DNA of 64,000 nt from Bacillota bacterium (lineage in GTDB: Bacteria > Bacillota > Clostridia > Acetivibrionales > JANLFN01): assembly GCA_023397675.1 (NCBI GenBank), contig JAEWTV010000065.1:261533-325532 (forward strand), given 5' to 3'. A program made the position numbers and the translations under genes. Positions 60,313-64,000 of this stretch are shown here, in pieces. Below the pieces are notes generated by a model. The model had not been told where the DNA came from and searched no databases. It worked only from the letters and a program-made list of their open reading frames with translations. How positions within the stretch are numbered: position 1 is the stretch's first letter; each line of letters starts with the position of its first letter.

Positions 60313-61908
60313 TTAACTGTACACTGTTCTTATTATGTGTCTCTTCCACCCATCCTCAGTCTTGCTGTAATCAGATCTGTAATGGGCGCCTCTGCTTTCT
60401 TCACGCTCTATACATGACTGAATTACAAGTCCTGACAAGAGAGCAATGTTCTGCAGTTCAAAGTCCTTTAACGTTTTATTTCTTTTATCTGCTATTTCAC
60501 AGTAGTAGTCATTCAATATTTTTAGGGCTGTTTCAAGACCTTCCCTGTCTCTAAGTATTCCGACATATTTGGTCATTGCTTTATTTATCAATACCCTCAT
60601 TGCTTCCGCATCTATATCTTTATTAACCCACTGACCCTTATAGCTTATCTCCGGGCATTCACACTTCCATTCAAATCTTTTGAGCGAATTATTGATTTCA
60701 GATGCAATTTTATTCCCGAATACAAGTCCTTCAAGCAGTGAATTACTTGCAAGTCTGTTTGCACCGTGAATTCCGTTACAGGCAGTTTCACCGCAGGCAA
60801 AAAGTCCGTTAATATTTGTCCTGCCGTTTACATCTGTTTTAATACCGCCCATGCAGTAATGCTCTGCAGGCGCTACAGGTATGTAATCCTTTGAAATATC
60901 TATGCCGTAATCAAGGCATGTCTTAAATATGTTTGGAAACCTGTTCTCAAGATATTCCCTTCCTTTAAAGGTGATATCCAACCATACATGATCACTTTCT
61001 GTCTTCTTCATTTCAGCAAATATGGCTCTGGATACAACGTCCCTGGGTGCTAACTCTCCAAGCTCATGGTAATTTGCCATGAATCTTTCACCATTAAGGT
61101 TCTTAAGCATTGCACCTTCGCCTCTGACCGCCTCAGAAATAAGAAAGCTCTTGTTTTCAGGGTGAAAGAGCACTGTCGGGTGGAATTGTATAAACTCAAG
61201 ATCCATCAGTTCAGCTCCAGCTCTATATGCAAGGCAAACCCCATCACCGGTTGCCACCTCAGGATTTGTTGTATTCTTATAAATTTGTCCAAAGCCGCCG
61301 GTAGCAAGTACTACTATATTTGACAAGTACAGTTTGTACTCTTCGGTATCTTCATCGTATGTCAGAATCCCTTTTGAGGAATTCCCTTCAGTAATAAGAT
61401 CAAGCGCAAAGGTTCTTTCCTTTATAACGATATTAGTCCTGTCACGGACTTCTGAAATTAGCTTATCGCAAACTTCTTTGCCTGTAGTGTCTCCAGCATG
61501 TATTATACGGTTCTTGCTATGTGCTCCCTCGCGGGTAAGTGCAAGCGCGTGCCCTTTTTTATCAAAATTAACACCATATCTGCACAGACATTCTATATTT
61601 GTCGCTGCTTCATTTACAAGCACCCTTACTGTATCTTCGTCACAAAGTCCGGCACCGGCATAAAGAGTATCTCTTAGGTGAAGCTCGGGAGAATCCTCTT
61701 TGTCAAGGGATACTGCTATTCCACCCTGGGCAAGCACAGAGTTGCTCATATCCATTGTTTCTTTTGTAAGAACAGCCACATCATATTTTTGATCAATCTC
61801 AAGAGCAGTATAAATTCCTGCAATTCCACTTCCAATGATTATCACATCATGATATTCCTTTGATATTTCCTTTGAATCAAAATCAATAAGGTATCTTTGA
61901 GATTTCAA
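60313..61908 (-). CDS. nadB: L-aspartate oxidase
   Basis: 531 residues. FAD motif VIIGSGIAGIYTALEI, then SNSVLAQGGIAVSL, HSKNRIIHAGDTTGKEV, PRDVVSRAIFAEM with the catalytic Arg, and GLFACGETACNGIHGANRLA. The C-terminal helical part is complete. NadB oxidises aspartate to iminoaspartate, which NadA condenses to quinolinate. The start is TTG with GAGGG nine bases upstream; it lies 22 bases after nadA. Oddity: the last codons (T-V-Y-S-stop) lie within a copy of the intergenic repeat, so the extreme C-terminus may derive from repeat insertion. Confidence 0.96.
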   Translation of the reverse strand: MKSQRYLIDFDSKEISKEYHDVIIIGSGIAGIYTALEIDQKYDVAVLTKETMDMSNSVLAQGGIAVSLDKEDSPELHLRDTLYAGAGLCDEDTVRVLVNEAATNIECLCRYGVNFDKKGHALALTREGAHSKNRIIHAGDTTGKEVCDKLISEVRDRTNIVIKERTFALDLITEGNSSKGILTYDEDTEEYKLYLSNIVVLATGGFGQIYKNTTNPEVATGDGVCLAYRAGAELMDLEFIQFHPTVLFHPENKSFLISEAVRGEGAMLKNLNGERFMANYHELGELAPRDVVSRAIFAEMKKTESDHVWLDITFKGREYLENRFPNIFKTCLDYGIDISKDYIPVAPAEHYCMGGIKTDVNGRTNINGLFACGETACNGIHGANRLASNSLLEGLVFGNKIASEINNSLKRFEWKCECPEISYKGQWVNKDIDAEAMRVLINKAMTKYVGILRDREGLETALKILNDYYCEIADKRNKTLKDFELQNIALLSGLVIQSCIEREESRGAHYRSDYSKTEDGWKRHIIRTVYS

Positions 61909-61930
61909 AACTTAACCCTCTTTCAGTTAG

Positions 61931-62842
61931 CTACTTGACCTCAAGCATCCTGTCTAGAGCTGCTTTAGCTTTTAACCTGATGTCTTCGTCCAGGCTTATT
62001 TTGTATTTCATTTCGTTTAATGCGTTATAAACACTTTCTAATGAAGTTCTTTTCATGTTTGGACAAATTAAACCCTGGGACATTAAATAAAAGGTCTTAT
62101 CAGGGTTATCATTTTTAAGCTTATACATTACGCCCATTTCAGTGCCTATAAGGAACTTTTTGTTGGGTGAAGCTGAAGCATAGTCTATAATTTGTTTTGT
62201 GCTTCCTATAAAATCGGCCATTTCAACAATTTCTTTGTTACATTCCGGATGAACCAGCAGTAAAGCATCAGGATGGAGTTCTTTCATTTTAACAACATCA
62301 GTTGCATCAATTCTGTGATGTGTAACACAAAAGCCTTTCCATGGAATTATAGTTTTTTCGGGAACCATGTCAGCAACATAGCTTCCAAGATTCATATCAG
62401 GAATAAAAATAATTTCCTTCTGCTTTATTGATTTTACTACATCAACCGCATTTGAAGATGTACAACAAATATCACATTCTGCCTTTACTTTAGCGGATGA
62501 GTTAATATAACAAACTGCAGCAGCTTCAGGATGCTGTTTTCTTTTTTCTATTACAGCCTCCGGGGTTGCCATATCAGCCATTGGACATCCGGCATCTATT
62601 TCCGGAAGTAAAACTGTCTTTTCAGGTGAAAGTATTTTTGCACTTTCAGCCATAAAATGCACTCCACAGAATACTATTATTTCAGCTTGACTTGAAGCAC
62701 AGTATTTACTAAGTGCAAGCGAATCTCCAACCATATCTGCAATTTCCTGTACATCGTCAACCTGATAGTTATGCGCAACTATTACTGCATTCTTTTCTTT
62801 CCTTAGCTCATTAATTCTTTCTACCAATTCATTTTTATTCAT
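61931..62842 (-). CDS. nadA: Quinolinate synthase
   Basis: 303 residues. IVAHNYQVDDVQEIADMVGDS is the substrate-binding start (given here in parts), with VFCGVHFMAESAKIL, AGCPMADMA (Cys86), FCVTHHRIDA (Cys172), LVHPECNKEIV and ICPNMKRTS (Cys260). The spacing of Cys86, Cys172 and Cys260 suits the ligands of the oxygen-sensitive 4Fe-4S cluster of short NadA proteins. It condenses iminoaspartate with dihydroxyacetone phosphate. First gene of nadABC with a promoter 80 bases upstream. Confidence 0.96.
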   Translation of the reverse strand: MNKNELVERINELRKEKNAVIVAHNYQVDDVQEIADMVGDSLALSKYCASSQAEIIVFCGVHFMAESAKILSPEKTVLLPEIDAGCPMADMATPEAVIEKRKQHPEAAAVCYINSSAKVKAECDICCTSSNAVDVVKSIKQKEIIFIPDMNLGSYVADMVPEKTIIPWKGFCVTHHRIDATDVVKMKELHPDALLLVHPECNKEIVEMADFIGSTKQIIDYASASPNKKFLIGTEMGVMYKLKNDNPDKTFYLMSQGLICPNMKRTSLESVYNALNEMKYKISLDEDIRLKAKAALDRMLEVK

Positions 62843-62922
62843 ACAATATGCCGTTTCTCCGTATTTAAAATATCAATTTTAAGGATTTATTGTTACAAGC
62901 GTCATTTTTAACATTTTAATTA

Positions 62923-62951
62923 ATTCTAATACTTTAACTATGTTTTGTAAA
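62923..62951 (-). promoter_or_regulatory. Sigma-A promoter of nadABC
   Basis: TTTACA (62946-62951), 17 bases, TAGAAT (62923-62928) on the minus strand; each hexamer has one mismatch. The leader to the nadA ATG is about 75 bases. I could not identify a clear regulator site in it. Confidence 0.7.
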
Positions 62952-63021
62952 GGTTATTGATAATCCTGCATCAAACCAATATGTTATTTATTTAACATTA
63001 GCCCTTATTTTTTTAATATAT

Positions 63022-63050
63022 GTAAAAATCCTGCCTTTTTGCAGGATTTA
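63022..63050 (-). terminator. Terminator of the agrB-like gene
   Basis: On the minus strand AAATCCTGC-AAAAAG-GCAGGATTTTT is a nine-base stem followed by T. It lies 28 bases after the stop at 63078. Confidence 0.9.
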
Positions 63051-63077
63051 TTAAAATAAAATTCAATTATTATACTA

Positions 63078-63695
63078 TTATGTTTTCTTTCCATTTATGA
63101 AATCAAAGAATTTATACCCGACAGGTGAAATTATAAATGCAGCTGTGCCTATTCCGAAGGTTACAGAAAGCGAATACATATTTGCATTATATAGAATTAA
63201 TATAATATTTATTATTTCAAGCATTAAGAGGTTAAAAACAGCCAGTTTTCTAAACTTGGTTATTTCCTTTTTATTTGTTATTGGTCTGTTTGGGTTATCT
63301 CTTGGAGAATATTTGATTATACAATATAATTCTGCTATAAAAGCAAGCAATATTAAAATCATTGGAATTATAAAATTTACATATTGATAAGTATATCTGG
63401 ATAAAACTCCCCCGATTACAAACATTGTAATAGAAACAATTGCACACCTCCCGAAGGTGTCCATATGATAACCGCCTGTAACAAGCCTTAATAAAGAGAA
63501 TGAAACCATTAATACCATTGTAGGTAAAAAGGCACCCAGTATAAGTGATACTACAGCAAGCATCATAAACTTTATAATACCGCCTATCAAGACCTGAAAA
63601 CCATAATAATATATACCTTTTTTCTGATGACTTTCATTAAGTGATGTTGAAAGGAAATTAGCGAGGCTATATGACCAGACTCTAATAAATTTCAT
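63078..63695 (-). CDS. agrB: AgrB-like peptide-processing membrane protease
   Basis: 205 residues from the ATG at 63695, with AAGGGGTG seven bases upstream; the longer frame to 63821 has no SD. The AgrB family signature is RLVTGGYHMDTFGRC, with catalytic His77 and Cys84, the same numbers as in Staphylococcus AgrB. Six hydrophobic segments surround it. AgrB cleaves and cyclises the AgrD peptide for quorum sensing. No agrD, agrC or agrA is visible on either side; the gene ends at its own terminator. The peptide may be encoded elsewhere, or the protein may have another substrate. Confidence 0.9.
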   Translation of the reverse strand: MKFIRVWSYSLANFLSTSLNESHQKKGIYYYGFQVLIGGIIKFMMLAVVSLILGAFLPTMVLMVSFSLLRLVTGGYHMDTFGRCAIVSITMFVIGGVLSRYTYQYVNFIIPMILILLAFIAELYCIIKYSPRDNPNRPITNKKEITKFRKLAVFNLLMLEIINIILILYNANMYSLSVTFGIGTAAFIISPVGYKFFDFINGKKT

Positions 63696-63715
63696 TTGTT
63701 TCACCCCTTTGTCAT

Positions 63716-63744
63716 ATTGTACCATAGGGGTGATTTTTTGTCGC
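63716..63744 (-). promoter_or_regulatory. Possible promoter of the agrB-like gene
   Basis: GCGACA (63739-63744), 17 bases, TACAAT (63716-63721) on the minus strand. The -10 lies inside an inverted repeat (CACCCC at 63728-63733 on the plus strand reads as paired with GGGGTG near the SD), which could form an operator or hairpin. Confidence 0.45.
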
Positions 63745-63850
63745 TTTTTAATGAAGACTTCGGTAGTAAATATTAAAAAATTATACAAGTCAAGTTTGGT
63801 AGTACAGCTTACAGAAAGCATAGAAAATTAATAAAGATATATAGAAATGC

Positions 63851-63889
63851 AAAAAACAAGAGCTTGCGGAGTAACCACAAGCTCTTGTT
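63851..63889 (-). terminator. rRNA operon terminator
   Basis: On the minus strand AACAAGAGCTTG and CAAGCTCTTGTT pair perfectly over 12 bases, followed by six T. It lies a few bases after the 3' end of the 5S rRNA. Confidence 0.93.
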
Positions 63890-63895
63890 ATAAAT

Positions 63896-64000
63896 CTGGC
63901 AGAGACCTACTTTACCGGGCCGTGACCAGCCAAGTATCATCGGCACTGAGAAGCTTAACTGCCGTGTTCGGTATGGGAACGGGTGTGACCTTCTCGTCAT
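63896..64000 (-). rRNA. 5S ribosomal RNA (5' end outside window)
   Basis: The minus strand reads ATGACGAGAAGGTCACACCC, then CCATACCGAACACGGCAGTT, AAGCTTCTCAGTGCCGATG and AGTAGGTCTCTGCCAG, the canonical 5S arms and loops. About ten bases of the 5' end lie beyond the right edge. As the terminator follows at once, this is the last gene of an rRNA operon whose 16S and 23S genes should lie to the right. Confidence 0.95.

Noticed and set aside
62843..63890. Search for an agrD peptide gene on either side of agrB
   Set aside because: Only frames of about 11 codons or fragments without an AgrD-like core were found.
1..64000. Transposases, integrases, att sites and tRNA genes
   Set aside because: No frame or cloverleaf of these kinds was recognised anywhere in the window.

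Overview
The window reads as the chromosome of a low-GC, endospore-forming Clostridia bacterium with a crystalline surface layer. Evidence for spores is an alpha/beta small acid-soluble spore protein, a CwlJ-type cortex hydrolase, GerQ and a Spo0E-like phosphatase. Evidence for a Gram-positive wall is WalRK/YycHI, two large S-layer-like proteins, VanZ and AgrB. The genus is an inference (Ruminiclostridium-like); no 16S rRNA is present, only part of a 5S rRNA at the right edge. No tRNA, CRISPR array, transposase or integrase was seen.

Layout. (1) 1-5.3 kb, minus strand: walR-walK-(unknown secreted protein)-yycH-yycI, the essential cell-wall two-component system and its membrane regulators; a Spo0E-like gene diverges from walR. 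(2) 6.0-10.0 kb: an operon of a TolC-like protein, VanZ and a sugar-nucleotide epimerase, diverging from a membrane acyltransferase. (3) 10.0-10.8 kb: a small coiled-coil gene between two ~130-bp direct repeats. (4) 10.8-42.6 kb, all minus strand: a ~32-kb glycan locus starting at a good sigma-A promoter at 42.6 kb. In transcription order it holds an O-antigen-ligase-like protein, rmlDACB (dTDP-rhamnose), a Wzm/Wzt ABC exporter, a 950-aa fused deacetylase/glycosyltransferase, further glycosyltransferases, five SAM methyltransferases, two polytopic GT-C-like enzymes with lectin-like tails, two polyprenyl-phosphate-type GT2 enzymes, UDP-glucose dehydrogenase, an LPG-synthase-type membrane protein, an SMR/EamA pair, a decayed lhgO copy, two GT2 genes, a WbaP-type initiating transferase and an intact lhgO. 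(5) 42.7-48.9 kb: two paralogous S-layer-like proteins with degenerate SLH regions and SbsA-type Ig repeats, each with its own strong promoter, long structured leader and terminator. (6) 49.1-55.4 kb: an ABC-2 export operon with two anchored proteins of unknown function. (7) 55.5-58.9 kb: spore genes, a CBS-domain protein and a secreted lipase-like hydrolase. (8) 59.1-62.9 kb: nadA-nadB-nadC for NAD synthesis. (9) 63-64 kb: an agrB-like gene without a visible agrD, then the terminator and 5S rRNA of an rRNA operon.

How the parts may work together. The glycan locus combines an initiating sugar-phosphate transferase, rhamnose synthesis, an ABC exporter with a carbohydrate-recognition tail, and a ligase-like enzyme encoded right next to two S-layer genes. 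This matches the logic of Gram-positive S-layer glycosylation (slg) clusters, so I read regions 4 and 5 together as a candidate S-layer protein O-glycosylation system. Two embedded sets of polyprenyl-phosphate GT2, small flippase-like membrane protein and GT-C would add sugars outside the membrane. The assignment to S-layer protein rather than a secondary wall polymer is inference.

Points most worth a second look are the glycosylation locus itself, two genes that seem to lack any ATG/GTG/TTG start and may begin at AUU or AUA, the remnant of a second lhgO gene with a ~250-codon deletion, the deacetylase domain with an altered TFDDG motif, the extra secreted protein inside the wal operon, and paired DnaA-box-like hairpins near 59 kb.
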